The position numbers and the translations under genes are program-made. DNA of 64,000 nt, from contig NZ_CANMSJ010000005.1 of the NCBI RefSeq assembly GCF_947500605.1, positions 186,001-250,000 of the forward strand, in the 5' to 3' direction. This DNA is from an uncultured Lacinutrix sp. GTDB lineage: Bacteria > Bacteroidota > Bacteroidia > Flavobacteriales > Flavobacteriaceae. Positions within the stretch are counted from its first letter, which is position 1. Each line of letters begins with the position of its first letter. The notes under the pieces were generated by a model. It searched no databases. It was not told the DNA's origin and was given only the letters and a program-made list of their open reading frames with translations. Below are positions 53,204 to 63,021 of the stretch, in pieces.

Positions 53204-53842
53204 TTATAATTTAATAGAAAGACTCAATATTAATTGATTTGATCTTGTGTCTAACCGTCCTATATTAACTGTAGAATTGTTTGTTATAATAGTTGCTTCA
53301 TTGTCTGTAAAACCGCGTTCGTAGCGCAGGTCTATTCCAACAGAATCAAAATTTAAAGCGACTCCAAAGTTTAGGCCAACTGTAAAATCATTTTCTATAT
53401 CTCCAATTCTTACATTGTCAATATCCGAATCTAAAATATATTGAAACGCTGGACCTGCAAAGACACTTATCGGTCCTAAAACTTTAATACCAACTAAAAC
53501 AGGAGCATCAATACGTTTTTGCTCAAAATCTCCAGTATCATATTCACTAGTTGTTTTAGTATACACAAGTTCTGGTTTTATGTAGATTTTGTCGCCTAGT
53601 TTACCAAATATACCAATGTGATAGCCTATTGCTCTTGTTGGGTCGTCAGAAGTATTACTAATAGAATTAAAATAATCACCATTAGCATTGTAGTTTACAC
53701 CTCCTTTAATACCAAATCCGCTTCCATTTTGTGCTATTGATGATGAGATAATAGCCAAAACAAAAATTACTGATAAGCATACTTTCTTCCTTAAATCACT
53801 TTTATCATTCAAGTGACTTTGAAGTTTTTCAAAATTTCTCAT
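53204..53842 (-). CDS. PorT-family outer-membrane beta-barrel protein
   Basis: 212 residues. The signal peptide is long in its N-region (cleavage near SSSIAQNG), as no other ATG precedes the hydrophobic core. The barrel has alternating strands (FGIKGGVNYNANGDYF, YHIGIFGKLGDKIYIKPELVYTKT, GISVFAGPAFQYILDSD) ending with Leu-rich LILSLSIKL. It is a small 8-strand-like barrel of the PorT/OmpW-like type common in Bacteroidota. Function unknown. Confidence 0.8.
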   Translation of the reverse strand: MRNFEKLQSHLNDKSDLRKKVCLSVIFVLAIISSSIAQNGSGFGIKGGVNYNANGDYFNSISNTSDDPTRAIGYHIGIFGKLGDKIYIKPELVYTKTTSEYDTGDFEQKRIDAPVLVGIKVLGPISVFAGPAFQYILDSDIDNVRIGDIENDFTVGLNFGVALNFDSVGIDLRYERGFTDNEATIITNNSTVNIGRLDTRSNQLILSLSIKL

Positions 53843-53937
53843 AATTGTCGTTTTTTAATGTGAATTATAGGTTTAAACGAAAATCGTGCCAATATATTTT
53901 CTTAATACTATTGTTTGTAAGATAATAATAAATAAAA

Positions 53938-53969
53938 AAAAGGCTAAAAATAATTATTTTTAGCCTTTT
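53938..53969. terminator. Terminator of the transketolase operon
   Basis: Perfect 16-bp palindrome (53938-53953 with 53954-53969), core GGCTAAAAATAA, followed by T residues in both directions. Confidence 0.85.
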
Positions 53970-53992
53970 GAATATTCTATTTATATGGAGTA

Positions 53993-54946
53993 CTATTTTC
54001 TTTTTATAACTTTTTCACAAGCTTTAATAATAGCATCTGCATTTAAACCGTATTTTTCCATAAGTTGAGCTGGTGTTCCAGACTCTCCAAAAGTATCGTT
54101 AGTAGCAATAAACTCTTGAGGAGTAGGATTGTGTTGAGATAATACTCTTGCAACACTTTCTCCTAGTCCACCTAAATGATTATGTTCTTCGGCAGTAACA
54201 ATACATTTTGTTTTGCTTACAGAGTCTAAAATTGCTTTAGCATCTAATGGCTTTATGGTATGTATATCTATAACTTCAGCAGATATTCCTTTTTCATTTA
54301 AGGCTTTAGCAGCTTCTAGTGCTTCCCAAACTAAATGTCCAGTTGCAACTATAGTTACATCTGTACCATCTACTAAATGTAATGCTTTTCCAATTTCAAA
54401 TTTCTGATCAACCGGAGTGAAGTTTGCTACTTTTGGTCTTCCAAAACGTAAATAAACAGGTCCTTTATGTTCTGCAATAGCAATAGTTGCAGCCTTAGTT
54501 TGGTTGTAATCACAAGTGTTAATCACAGTCATTCCTGGCAACATTTTCATAAGTCCAATATCTTCAAGAATTTGGTGAGTTGCACCATCTTCTCCTAAAG
54601 TTAAACCAGCATGAGATGCACAAATTTTTACGTTTTTATCAGAATAAGCAATACTTTGTCTTATTTGATCGTAAACACGACCAGTAGAAAAGTTAGCAAA
54701 AGTTCCAGTAAATGGTATTTTTCCACCAATAGTTAAACCAGCGGCAATACCCATCATGTTTGCTTCTGCAATTCCTATTTGAAAAAAACGTTCTGGATTC
54801 TCTTCTATAAATTGATCCATTTTTAACGACCCAATTAAATCTGCACATAATGCAACTACATTTGGGTTTGTTCTTCCTAATTCTGTTAATCCTGCTCCAA
54901 ATCCTGAGCGAGTATCTTTATTTCCTTGATTTTCGTATGTTTTCAT
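53993..54946 (-). CDS. Transketolase, C-terminal subunit
   Basis: 317 residues. The pyrimidine-binding domain begins TRSGFGAGLTELGRTNPNVVAL, with GIAEANMMGIAAGL and the catalytic-type segment GATHQILEDIGLM, then a C-terminal transketolase domain (VTIVATGHLVWEALEAAKAL). It is paired with the N-terminal half next to it. Split transketolases function as heterodimers in the pentose phosphate pathway; this is a natural two-gene form, because each subunit has a full domain and the frame is intact. Confidence 0.92.
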   Translation of the reverse strand: MKTYENQGNKDTRSGFGAGLTELGRTNPNVVALCADLIGSLKMDQFIEENPERFFQIGIAEANMMGIAAGLTIGGKIPFTGTFANFSTGRVYDQIRQSIAYSDKNVKICASHAGLTLGEDGATHQILEDIGLMKMLPGMTVINTCDYNQTKAATIAIAEHKGPVYLRFGRPKVANFTPVDQKFEIGKALHLVDGTDVTIVATGHLVWEALEAAKALNEKGISAEVIDIHTIKPLDAKAILDSVSKTKCIVTAEEHNHLGGLGESVARVLSQHNPTPQEFIATNDTFGESGTPAQLMEKYGLNADAIIKACEKVIKRK

Positions 54947-54969
54947 CTTTTGTCTCTTAATTTGAAGGA

Positions 54970-55815
54970 TTAATAATCTCCTAAAGTTTCAGGATTTTGG
55001 GCTAAACCAATTGCTAATTGCTCATCGTTAGGTGCTTTTCCATGCCAAGCATGTGTATGCATCATGAAATCAATTCCATTACCCATTACTGTTTTTAATA
55101 ATACACAAACAGGCTTTCCTTTTCCAGTTAAAGATTTTGCTTCTGCCATTCCTTTTAAAATAGCTTCTATATTATTACCTTCTTCAATTTCTAAAACAGT
55201 CCAACCAAAAGCTTCAAACTTTGCTTTTATGCTACCCATAGGTAGTACTGTGTCAGTAGAACCATCAATTTGCTGACCATTCAAATCTATAGTAGCAATT
55301 ATGTTATCTACATTTTTTCCTGCAGCATACATAATAGCTTCCCAATTTTGACCTTCTTGTAATTCACCATCTCCATGTAAACTATAAATTAAATGATTAC
55401 AACCATTTAATTTTTTAGCTTGTGCTGCACCAAGTGCTACACTCATCCCTTGTCCTAAAGAACCAGACGCTATACGAACACCAGGTAATCCTTCATGAGT
55501 AGTTGGGTGCCCTTGTAAACGAGTGTTTAATAATCTAAAAGTATTTAACTCTTCTACAGGAAAATAACCAGATCTTGCTAAAACACTATAGTAAACAGGT
55601 GAAATGTGCCCATTAGATAGGAAAAATAAATCCTCTCCAATACCATCCATGTCGAAACCTTCTTTTCTATCCATTATTTCGCTGTAAAGCGAAACAAAGA
55701 ATTCTGCGCATCCTAAAGAACCTCCTGGGTGTCCAGAATTTACTTTGTGAACCATTCGTAAAATATCTCTACGAACTTGAGTTGTAATGTCTTCTAATTG
55801 TTGTGTGTTTGCCAT
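54970..55815 (-). CDS. Transketolase, N-terminal subunit
   Basis: 281 residues. The thiamine diphosphate domain has HKVNSGHPGGSLG, the GDGELQEGQ...N motif (ThDP/Mg), and GHPTTHEGLPG. The active-site histidines are in SGHPGG and GHISPVYY. It is transcribed before the C-terminal subunit, 23 bp apart, in one operon. Confidence 0.93.
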   Translation of the reverse strand: MANTQQLEDITTQVRRDILRMVHKVNSGHPGGSLGCAEFFVSLYSEIMDRKEGFDMDGIGEDLFFLSNGHISPVYYSVLARSGYFPVEELNTFRLLNTRLQGHPTTHEGLPGVRIASGSLGQGMSVALGAAQAKKLNGCNHLIYSLHGDGELQEGQNWEAIMYAAGKNVDNIIATIDLNGQQIDGSTDTVLPMGSIKAKFEAFGWTVLEIEEGNNIEAILKGMAEAKSLTGKGKPVCVLLKTVMGNGIDFMMHTHAWHGKAPNDEQLAIGLAQNPETLGDY

Positions 55816-56007
55816 TGTTTTTAGCTTGATTTATAAAGCATCAAAAATAACTTTTTTAAAGAAGTAATGCAAAGATAGAGTGAAGGCACTTATTAACGAA
55901 TTGATACGATTTGCTAACAATTTCAAACTTTTTATAATTTTATTAAATGTTTAAGAACGTATGTTGTTTTGTTAATTATCTTTACAAGCTGAATATTTCC
56001 ACTAATT

Positions 56008-57138
56008 ATGACATTCGAATTAAAAGGTAAAGACGCACAAAGTAGTGCAAGAGCTGGAGTACTTACTACAGATCATGGTGTAATTGAAACACCAATTTTT
56101 ATGCCAGTTGGCACAGTTGCATCTGTAAAAGGAGTACACCAACGTGAGCTTAAAAATGATATAAATCCAGATATTATTTTAGGAAACACCTATCATTTGT
56201 ATTTAAGACCTCAAATAGACGTTTTAGAAAAAGCTGGAGGTTTACATAAATTTATGAATTGGGATCGTAATATTTTAACCGATTCTGGTGGTTACCAAGT
56301 TTATTCTTTATCTGCTAATAGAAAGATTAAAGAAGAAGGCGTAAAGTTTAAATCTCATATAGATGGAAGTTACCATACGTTTACACCCGAAAGTGTAATG
56401 GAAATTCAGCGTAGTATTGGAGCCGATATTATTATGGCTTTCGATGAGTGTACACCATATCCTTGCGATTACAACTATGCTAAGCGTTCTATGAAAATGA
56501 CACATAGATGGTTAGATAGGTGTATTAATCACTTAGAAAAAACACCTTTTAAATACGATTATTCTCAAGCATTTTTTCCAATTGTACAAGGAAGTACATA
56601 CAAGGATTTACGTAAGCAATCTGCTGAGTACATAGCAAACGCAGGAGCAGTTGGTAACGCCATTGGTGGATTATCTGTTGGAGAACCAGCAGAAGAAATG
56701 TATGCTATGACAGAGATAGTTACAGATATCTTACCAGAAGATAAGCCACGTTACTTAATGGGAGTTGGTACACCTATTAATATATTAGAAAATATAGCTT
56801 TAGGAGTAGACATGTTTGATTGTGTTATGCCAACGCGTAACGCAAGAAACGGAATGTTGTTTACTGCTCACGGTTCTATAAATATTAAAAATTTAAAATG
56901 GAGAGACGATTTTTCTGCTTTAGATGAAATGGCAATTACATGGGTAGATACAGATTATTCTAAAGCTTATGTAAGGCATTTATTTACAGTAAACGAAAGA
57001 TTAGCAGCACAAATAGCAACGATACATAATTTAGGTTTTTATATGTGGTTGGTTCGTGAAGCTAGAAAACATATCTTGGCAGGAGATTTTAGAACTTGGA
57101 AAGATATGATGGTAAAACAAATGGATAAAAGACTTTAA
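56008..57138 (+). CDS. tgt: tRNA-guanine transglycosylase, lacking the usual zinc cysteines
   Basis: 376 residues. It exchanges guanine 34 for preQ1 in queuosine tRNAs. Active-site segments are intact: LTDSGGYQVYSL and DCVMPTRNARNGMLFT. The C-terminal zinc site should read C-x-C-x2-C before the YxRHLF block; here the positions are Ala309, Thr311 and Asp314, while His340 remains. It is followed by the lptG/F-type gene (TTG 2 bp past the stop). A plausible typical Bacteroidota form. Confidence 0.93.
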   Translation: MTFELKGKDAQSSARAGVLTTDHGVIETPIFMPVGTVASVKGVHQRELKNDINPDIILGNTYHLYLRPQIDVLEKAGGLHKFMNWDRNILTDSGGYQVYSLSANRKIKEEGVKFKSHIDGSYHTFTPESVMEIQRSIGADIIMAFDECTPYPCDYNYAKRSMKMTHRWLDRCINHLEKTPFKYDYSQAFFPIVQGSTYKDLRKQSAEYIANAGAVGNAIGGLSVGEPAEEMYAMTEIVTDILPEDKPRYLMGVGTPINILENIALGVDMFDCVMPTRNARNGMLFTAHGSINIKNLKWRDDFSALDEMAITWVDTDYSKAYVRHLFTVNERLAAQIATIHNLGFYMWLVREARKHILAGDFRTWKDMMVKQMDKRL

Positions 57139-57140
57139 TA

Positions 57141-58214
57141 TTGAAAATACTTGACTGGTACATATTAAAACGATACTTACTTACATTTTTAATGATGATA
57201 TTACTGTTTATTCCTATTGGAATAACAGTACATCTTGCAGAAAAAATTGGTAAAATATTAGAACGCGATGCTCCTTTTGGAGAAGTTATGGTGTATCTAT
57301 TAGATTTCACTGTGTATTTTGCGCACCTGTTATTTCCGTTATTTTTATTCCTTTCTGTAATATGGTTTACTTCCAAATTAGCTAATAATACAGAGATTGT
57401 TGCTTTTTTAAGTTCGGGAGTTTCATTTTCAAGATTTTTAAGACCTTATTTAATTGGCGCTACTATTGTTGGATTGATATCTATTGTTTTAGGTTTATAT
57501 TTAGCACCAAACGCTAGTAAAGGTTTTAACGATTTTCAATACAAATATTTAAAAGGAAAGAAAAGTACTCAGAATCAGAAACTATATAAACAGATTAATG
57601 ACAACGACATTATTTACGTTAGTAGTTTCGATGCATCTAGAGCTCAAGGGTTAAATTTTTCTTTAGAGCATTTTGAAGGTGATAAAATGACCTGTAAAAT
57701 TAATGCGAACAGTATTAGATATATGCCTGAGGATTCTGTTTATAGAATGCGTAATTATTTTAAACGTACTGTAACAGATGGAAAAGATATTCTTGAAATT
57801 GAAAGAAAAAAAGACACTGTCTTTAGTTTTGAATTAGAAGACTTAGTGCCAGACGATTATATAGCCGAGACACTAAATTACATAGATTTAAAACGTTTTA
57901 TTACGAGAGAAGAAAAAAGAGGCTCTTCTAATATTGGGAGGTATAAGTTAGAGTTGTATAGAAAATGGAGTTTACCGGTTTCGGTATTTATATTAACTAT
58001 TATAGCGGTTGCTGTATCTTCTATAAAAAGAAGAGGTGGGATGGGAGTAAACCTTGCTTTTGGTATTACAATTGCCATGATATTTGTATTCTTCGATAAG
58101 GTCTTTGGTACTATGGCTGCACAATCGGATTTTTCACCATTAATAGCCGTTTGGTTTCCAAATGTTATTTTCGGTATTTTAGCAGTTATATTATTATACA
58201 ATGCTAAACGATAA
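57141..58214 (+). CDS. LptF/LptG-type permease of the LPS export ABC transporter
   Basis: 357 residues with six TM helices and a large periplasmic loop (about 130-275), the YjgP/YjgQ family pattern. LptF and LptG pair with LptB ATPase to pull lipopolysaccharide from the inner membrane. The start is a TTG (57141), 2 bp past the tgt stop; the family N-terminus MKILDWYILKRYLL follows. It overlaps the EamA gene by 14 bp, so these three genes are translated together. Confidence 0.88.
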   Translation: MKILDWYILKRYLLTFLMMILLFIPIGITVHLAEKIGKILERDAPFGEVMVYLLDFTVYFAHLLFPLFLFLSVIWFTSKLANNTEIVAFLSSGVSFSRFLRPYLIGATIVGLISIVLGLYLAPNASKGFNDFQYKYLKGKKSTQNQKLYKQINDNDIIYVSSFDASRAQGLNFSLEHFEGDKMTCKINANSIRYMPEDSVYRMRNYFKRTVTDGKDILEIERKKDTVFSFELEDLVPDDYIAETLNYIDLKRFITREEKRGSSNIGRYKLELYRKWSLPVSVFILTIIAVAVSSIKRRGGMGVNLAFGITIAMIFVFFDKVFGTMAAQSDFSPLIAVWFPNVIFGILAVILLYNAKR

Positions 58215-59115
58215 ACTTAAAAATTACTTACATCTACATTTTTTAGTCTTTATAGCTGGATTTACAGCTATTTTAGGAAAGCTTATTACTATAGAGGCAG
58301 TTTCTTTAGTATGGTATCGTATGGTAATTGCTGTTATATTTATGTTTGTTTACATAAAAATAGCTAAAATTGATATTTCAATAAAGAGAATAACACTTAT
58401 TAAATTCTCTATTGCTGGAGTTATTATTGCTCTACACTGGATCACTTTTTTCGCATCTATAGACGCTTCTAATATTTCCATAGCATTAGCAATGTTTTCT
58501 ACAGGAGCCTTTTTTGCTTCATTTATAGAACCAATAGTCTACAAAAGAAAGGTTATTTGGTACGAAATTTTATTCGGAATTATAGTAATTATAGGAATTG
58601 CAATCATCTTAAAAACAGAGATGAAGCATATAACAGGAATTATATTGGGTATTGCGTCAGCCTTTTTTTCATCATTGTTTGCAGTATTAAATGGTAAGTT
58701 TTTAGAGAAAGATTCAGCAACAAAAATTTCATTTTACGAGTTTTTAGCTGGTGTTATTTTTATTTCACTTTTTATAATAATATTTGGAGATGGTTTCTCT
58801 ATAGAATACTTTCAATTAAGTAGTCAAGATTTTATTTATCTGCTAATTTTAGCCACTATTTGTACAACTTATGCCTTTATTGCATCAGTATACGTAATGA
58901 AGCAAATTAGCCCATATACAGTGGTCCTTACCTATAATTTAGAGCCTATTTATGGTGTTATTTTGGCATTAATTATATTCCCACAAACAGAGACTATGAC
59001 ACCTTCATTTTACTATGGTGCACTTATTATATTGACTACCGTTATATTAAACGGAATAATAAAAAACACAAAAGCCTTTAAAAATAAGAGGACACAAAAC
59101 GAAAAATTTGTGTAA
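58201..59115 (+). CDS. EamA-family (DMT) small-molecule transporter
   Basis: 304 residues with about ten TM helices and two EamA halves (GKLITIEAVSLVWYRMVIA, then GIILGIASAFFSSLFAVLNG). The DMT superfamily exports or imports small metabolites; the substrate is unknown. Its ATG lies within the preceding gene's last 14 bp. Confidence 0.85.
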   Translation: MLNDKLKNYLHLHFLVFIAGFTAILGKLITIEAVSLVWYRMVIAVIFMFVYIKIAKIDISIKRITLIKFSIAGVIIALHWITFFASIDASNISIALAMFSTGAFFASFIEPIVYKRKVIWYEILFGIIVIIGIAIILKTEMKHITGIILGIASAFFSSLFAVLNGKFLEKDSATKISFYEFLAGVIFISLFIIIFGDGFSIEYFQLSSQDFIYLLILATICTTYAFIASVYVMKQISPYTVVLTYNLEPIYGVILALIIFPQTETMTPSFYYGALIILTTVILNGIIKNTKAFKNKRTQNEKFV

Positions 59116-59156
59116 TTTTGTAAGCTAACTAAGAAATTATATTAATACAATTCTCA

Positions 59157-60110
59157 ATGGAATATTTAGAATTTGAATTACCAATAAAAGAGCTAGAAGA
59201 CCAATTAGGCAAATGTCAAATTATTGGTGAAGAGAGCGATGTCGATGTTACAGAAACTTGTAAGCAGATCGAGAAAAAGCTTGTAGCTACTAAAAAGGAA
59301 ATTTATAAAAACCTAACACCTTGGCAGCGTGTGCAAATGTCACGTCACCCTAATAGGCCTTATACTTTAGATTACATTAAAGCTCTATGTGGAGACTCGT
59401 TTTTAGAGTTACATGGTGATCGTAATTTTAAAGACGATAAAGCCATGATTGGTGGTTTAGGAAAAATTGGAGACCAGAGTTACATGATTATTGGTCAACA
59501 AAAAGGATACAATACTAAAACAAGACAATATAGAAACTTTGGGATGGCAAATCCAGAAGGTTATCGTAAAGCATTACGCTTAATGAAATCTGCTGAGAAG
59601 TTTGGTATTCCTGTAATCACATTATTAGATACTCCTGGAGCCTATCCTGGTTTAGAAGCAGAAGAACGTGGTCAAGGTGAAGCTATTGCTAGAAATATTC
59701 TAGAAATGACTCGTCTTAAAGTACCAATTATTACAATTGTAATAGGAGAAGGTGCTTCTGGTGGAGCTTTAGGTATTGGAGTAGGAGACAAAGTGCTAAT
59801 GTTAGAAAACACATGGTACTCTGTAATATCTCCAGAATCTTGTTCTTCAATTTTATGGAGAAGTTGGGAGTATAAAGAACAAGCTGCCGAAGCTTTAAAA
59901 TTAACTGCTAACGACATGAAAAAAATGAAGATAGTAGACGAGATTATTAAAGAACCTTTAGGAGGTGCACATAGTAATAGAGATAAAACATTTTTAGCAG
60001 TTAAAAATGCTATCGAAAAAACTTTTGATGAGTTAAAAAACTTATCACCAAAAGATTTAGTTGCTCAGCGTATGGATAAATATTCTCAAATGGGAGTTTA
60101 CAAAGGCTAA
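59157..60110 (+). CDS. accA: Acetyl-CoA carboxylase carboxyltransferase subunit alpha
   Basis: 317 residues, full length. Carboxyltransferase core with [36 protein letters not shown], and [15 protein letters not shown]. It transfers carboxyl from biotin to acetyl-CoA for malonyl-CoA. Single gene, 42 bp after the EamA stop, with a terminator at 60134-60162. Confidence 0.96.
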   Translation: MEYLEFELPIKELEDQLGKCQIIGEESDVDVTETCKQIEKKLVATKKEIYKNLTPWQRVQMSRHPNRPYTLDYIKALCGDSFLELHGDRNFKDDKAMIGGLGKIGDQSYMIIGQQKGYNTKTRQYRNFGMANPEGYRKALRLMKSAEKFGIPVITLLDTPGAYPGLEAEERGQGEAIARNILEMTRLKVPIITIVIGEGASGGALGIGVGDKVLMLENTWYSVISPESCSSILWRSWEYKEQAAEALKLTANDMKKMKIVDEIIKEPLGGAHSNRDKTFLAVKNAIEKTFDELKNLSPKDLVAQRMDKYSQMGVYKG

Positions 60111-60133
60111 CAGTAATAAATACTTATAATATT

Positions 60134-60166
60134 AAAATCTGAAAGTTAGTCTTTCAGATTTTTTTA
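60134..60166 (+). terminator. Terminator of accA
   Basis: 12-bp stem AAAATCTGAAAG (60134-60145) with CTTTCAGATTTT (60151-60162) plus T-run. Confidence 0.85.
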
Positions 60167-60278
60167 TGCTTATTAACAATATTATTAACTTATTAACAGT
60201 TAAATTGTTAATGAGGTGTGAAGATTGAATTACATTAAAAGTCACATCCTCTTAACAATTGTTTTACTTTCGCTTAAC

Positions 60279-61808
60279 ATGAAGCAACCACAAAATGTAT
60301 CTGGATATAAAGTAGATAAAAGCACAATTATCTCTCTTGAAAAAGGAAAAATACCACCACAAGCTCTTGATTTAGAAGAGGTTGTGCTTGGTGCTATGAT
60401 GATTGATAAAAAAGGTGTCGATGAAGTAATCGATATTTTAAGTGCTGATGCATTTTATAAAGAAGCACATCAACATATTTTTGAAGCCATATTTATGTTG
60501 TTTCAAGAGAGTCAACCTATTGACTTATTAACCGTTTCAACGCAGTTAAAAACTAACGCAAAGCTAGATTTAGCTGGAGGCGATTTTTACCTTATTTCTT
60601 TAACGCAAAAGGTATCATCTTCTGCACATATCGAGTTTCATGCACGTATTATTTTACAAAAATTTATTCAGCGAAGCTTAATTAAAATTTCAAGCGAAAT
60701 TATAGAAACGGCTTACGATGAAACTCAAGATGTTTTCGATTTGCTAGATATGGCAGAATCTAAGTTATATGAAGTAACTCAAGGAAATATTAAAAAATCG
60801 AGTGAAACAGCACAAGATTTAGTAATACAAGCCAAAAAGAAAATTGAAGAGATTTCCAAGAAAGATGGAATGAGTGGTGTACCTTCTGGCTTCGATAAAC
60901 TAGATAAGTTGACCTCTGGATGGCAACCAAGTGATTTAATTATTGTTGCAGCCCGTCCAGGTATGGGTAAAACAGCTTTTACTTTAACTATGGCTAGAAA
61001 TATAGCCGTAATGCATAATGTTCCAGTAGCCTTTTTCTCTTTAGAGATGGCATCGGTACAGTTAATAACAAGACTAATTTCAAGTGAAACAGGATTGTCT
61101 TCAGAAAAACTAAGAACTGGAAAACTAGAAAAACATGAGTGGGAACAATTAAATGTTAAGGTAAAAGCACTTGAAAAAGCACCTTTGTTTATTGATGATA
61201 CACCATCACTTTCTATTTTCGATTTACGTGCAAAAGCAAGACGTTTAGCGTCGCAGCATGGAATTAAAATGATAATGATTGATTACTTACAGCTTATGAC
61301 GGCTGCAGGTAGTGGAGGAAATAGAGAGCAGGAAATATCTACTATTTCTAGAAACTTAAAAGCATTAGCAAAAGAACTAGAAGTACCAGTAATTGCACTT
61401 TCACAGCTTTCACGTGCTGTAGAAACGCGTGGAGGTAGTAAAAGACCTTTACTGTCAGATTTACGTGAATCTGGTGCGATCGAGCAGGATGCCGATATTG
61501 TATCATTTATATACAGACCAGAATATTATAAAATTGATGAATGGGATGATGACGACCAGTCTCCTACAGCAGGACAAGGTGAGTTTATTGTTGCAAAACA
61601 TAGAAATGGTGGATTAGAAAATATTCGTTTAAAGTTTATTGGAAACTTAGGTAAGTTTGACAATTTAGATGATTTCGATACTCCTTTCGGGCAAGAATTC
61701 CATAGTAAAATGAATGGTGCTGCAAACGAGGATACATTTAAAGCAGATAATTTTTCAGCTTCTCCTGAAGATGCATTTGGAGCTCCAGATGATGAAGTAC
61801 CATTTTAA
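60279..61808 (+). CDS. dnaB: Replicative DNA helicase
   Basis: 509 residues from the ATG at 60279; the upstream TTG at 60225 would add 18 non-family residues and was not used. N-terminal DnaB domain (PPQALDLEEVVLGAMMID), then RecA-like helicase with Walker A ARPGMGKTAFT, Walker B MIMIDYLQLM, and SQLSRAVETRGGSKRPLLSDLRESGAIEQDAD. It is the hexameric replication-fork helicase. No intein is present. Confidence 0.95.
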   Translation: MKQPQNVSGYKVDKSTIISLEKGKIPPQALDLEEVVLGAMMIDKKGVDEVIDILSADAFYKEAHQHIFEAIFMLFQESQPIDLLTVSTQLKTNAKLDLAGGDFYLISLTQKVSSSAHIEFHARIILQKFIQRSLIKISSEIIETAYDETQDVFDLLDMAESKLYEVTQGNIKKSSETAQDLVIQAKKKIEEISKKDGMSGVPSGFDKLDKLTSGWQPSDLIIVAARPGMGKTAFTLTMARNIAVMHNVPVAFFSLEMASVQLITRLISSETGLSSEKLRTGKLEKHEWEQLNVKVKALEKAPLFIDDTPSLSIFDLRAKARRLASQHGIKMIMIDYLQLMTAAGSGGNREQEISTISRNLKALAKELEVPVIALSQLSRAVETRGGSKRPLLSDLRESGAIEQDADIVSFIYRPEYYKIDEWDDDDQSPTAGQGEFIVAKHRNGGLENIRLKFIGNLGKFDNLDDFDTPFGQEFHSKMNGAANEDTFKADNFSASPEDAFGAPDDEVPF

Positions 61809-61879
61809 AATCTACTGTTAAAATTCATTAATAAAAGGCATCATTAAATTATCTTTACGTAAAAATAAGTGTAACAATA

Positions 61880-62908
61880 ATGGATAAACTCCGTACCACA
61901 AATTATTTACTTTTAATTATAGTAATACCAATAGTATTTTATTTACTAAAAACGCTATCCTTTATTTTTGTGCCTTTAGTATTTTCAATGTTTATTGCCT
62001 TATTGTTTTTACCATTAATGCGTTTTTTAAAGCGTAGAGGAGTACATAAAATTATTAGTATTTGCATTGTACTATTAATTATTATACTTGGTACCAAATT
62101 AGGAATAGAGTTAGTTAAGTTATCGAGTAAGCAAATAATGGAAAGTGATTCTTCTTTTCTATTAAAAGCACAAACTAAAGTTAACGATTTAGTTTACGAA
62201 GTGGAGTCTGTTTTTGGTACAGATGCTATAAAAAAAGATAATGCAAAGTTATCGCGTTTTCTTAATAAAGAAGCTATTTTTAAGAATTTCGGGAATACTT
62301 TAAGCGTCGTTAGTAAGGCACTTACAGCGTTGTTAATGACTGTATTTTTTGTAGTTCTCTGGTTAGCCGAGTCTATAAATATTGAAAACCTTTTAAACAA
62401 AACTTTATTAAAGAAAAGGCACCAATCTATAAAGACATTTATTAAAATTGAAAACGATTTAATAAAGTTTATAAAGGTAAAAGTGCTAGTTAGTTTTTTA
62501 ACTGGTGTGTTTACAGGTTTAGCATGTTATTTTTTTGATGTTAGTTTTCCTATTTTTTGGGGATTATTTGCTTTCTTAATCAACTTTGTACAAATGGTTG
62601 GTTCTTTTATTACAGTTATTTTATTATCTATTTTTGCCTTTGTAGAATTAGAAGCTTCAAGTACATTACTGTTTTTCATTATTGCAATTGCAGGAACACA
62701 AGTACTTTATGGTAGTATATTAGAGCCTGTATTTATGGGTAAATCTTTTTCTATAAATGTTATTACAGTATTGGTCTCTTTAATGTTTTGGGGATTTATT
62801 TGGGGCGTTCCAGGCTTAATAATGGCAATTCCTATTACTGTATTCCTTAAAATTATTTTCGAACAATTTTCTAGTACAAGAGAGATCGCTAAGCTTATTT
62901 CTGCTTAA
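61880..62908 (+). CDS. AI-2E family transporter (YdiK/PerM-like)
   Basis: 342 residues with about seven TM helices and the family C-terminal block GSILEPVFMGKSFSINVITVLVSLMFWGFIWGVPGLIMAIPITV. Members export autoinducers or act as Na+/H+ antiporters; here the substrate is unknown. It follows dnaB by 71 bp with no clear terminator, and is probably independent. Confidence 0.88.
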   Translation: MDKLRTTNYLLLIIVIPIVFYLLKTLSFIFVPLVFSMFIALLFLPLMRFLKRRGVHKIISICIVLLIIILGTKLGIELVKLSSKQIMESDSSFLLKAQTKVNDLVYEVESVFGTDAIKKDNAKLSRFLNKEAIFKNFGNTLSVVSKALTALLMTVFFVVLWLAESINIENLLNKTLLKKRHQSIKTFIKIENDLIKFIKVKVLVSFLTGVFTGLACYFFDVSFPIFWGLFAFLINFVQMVGSFITVILLSIFAFVELEASSTLLFFIIAIAGTQVLYGSILEPVFMGKSFSINVITVLVSLMFWGFIWGVPGLIMAIPITVFLKIIFEQFSSTREIAKLISA

Positions 62909-63021
62909 TTAATTATTTCAGCTTCTGTTGTATCATTTTTAGAAAGGAATAATTTTTTGATTATCTTTCAACTGGATTATTTTAATACAAATCAATTTTT
63001 GAAATAATTATCTTCAAGGCA

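Noticed and set aside
53993-55815. Frameshifted transketolase
   Set aside because: The two frames are separate complete domains with own starts and a 23-bp gap, the known split form, so not a pseudogene.
57089-57376. Minus-strand 95-aa ORF over tgt/lptG
   Set aside because: Shadow of the lptG/F reading frame, no recognisable features.
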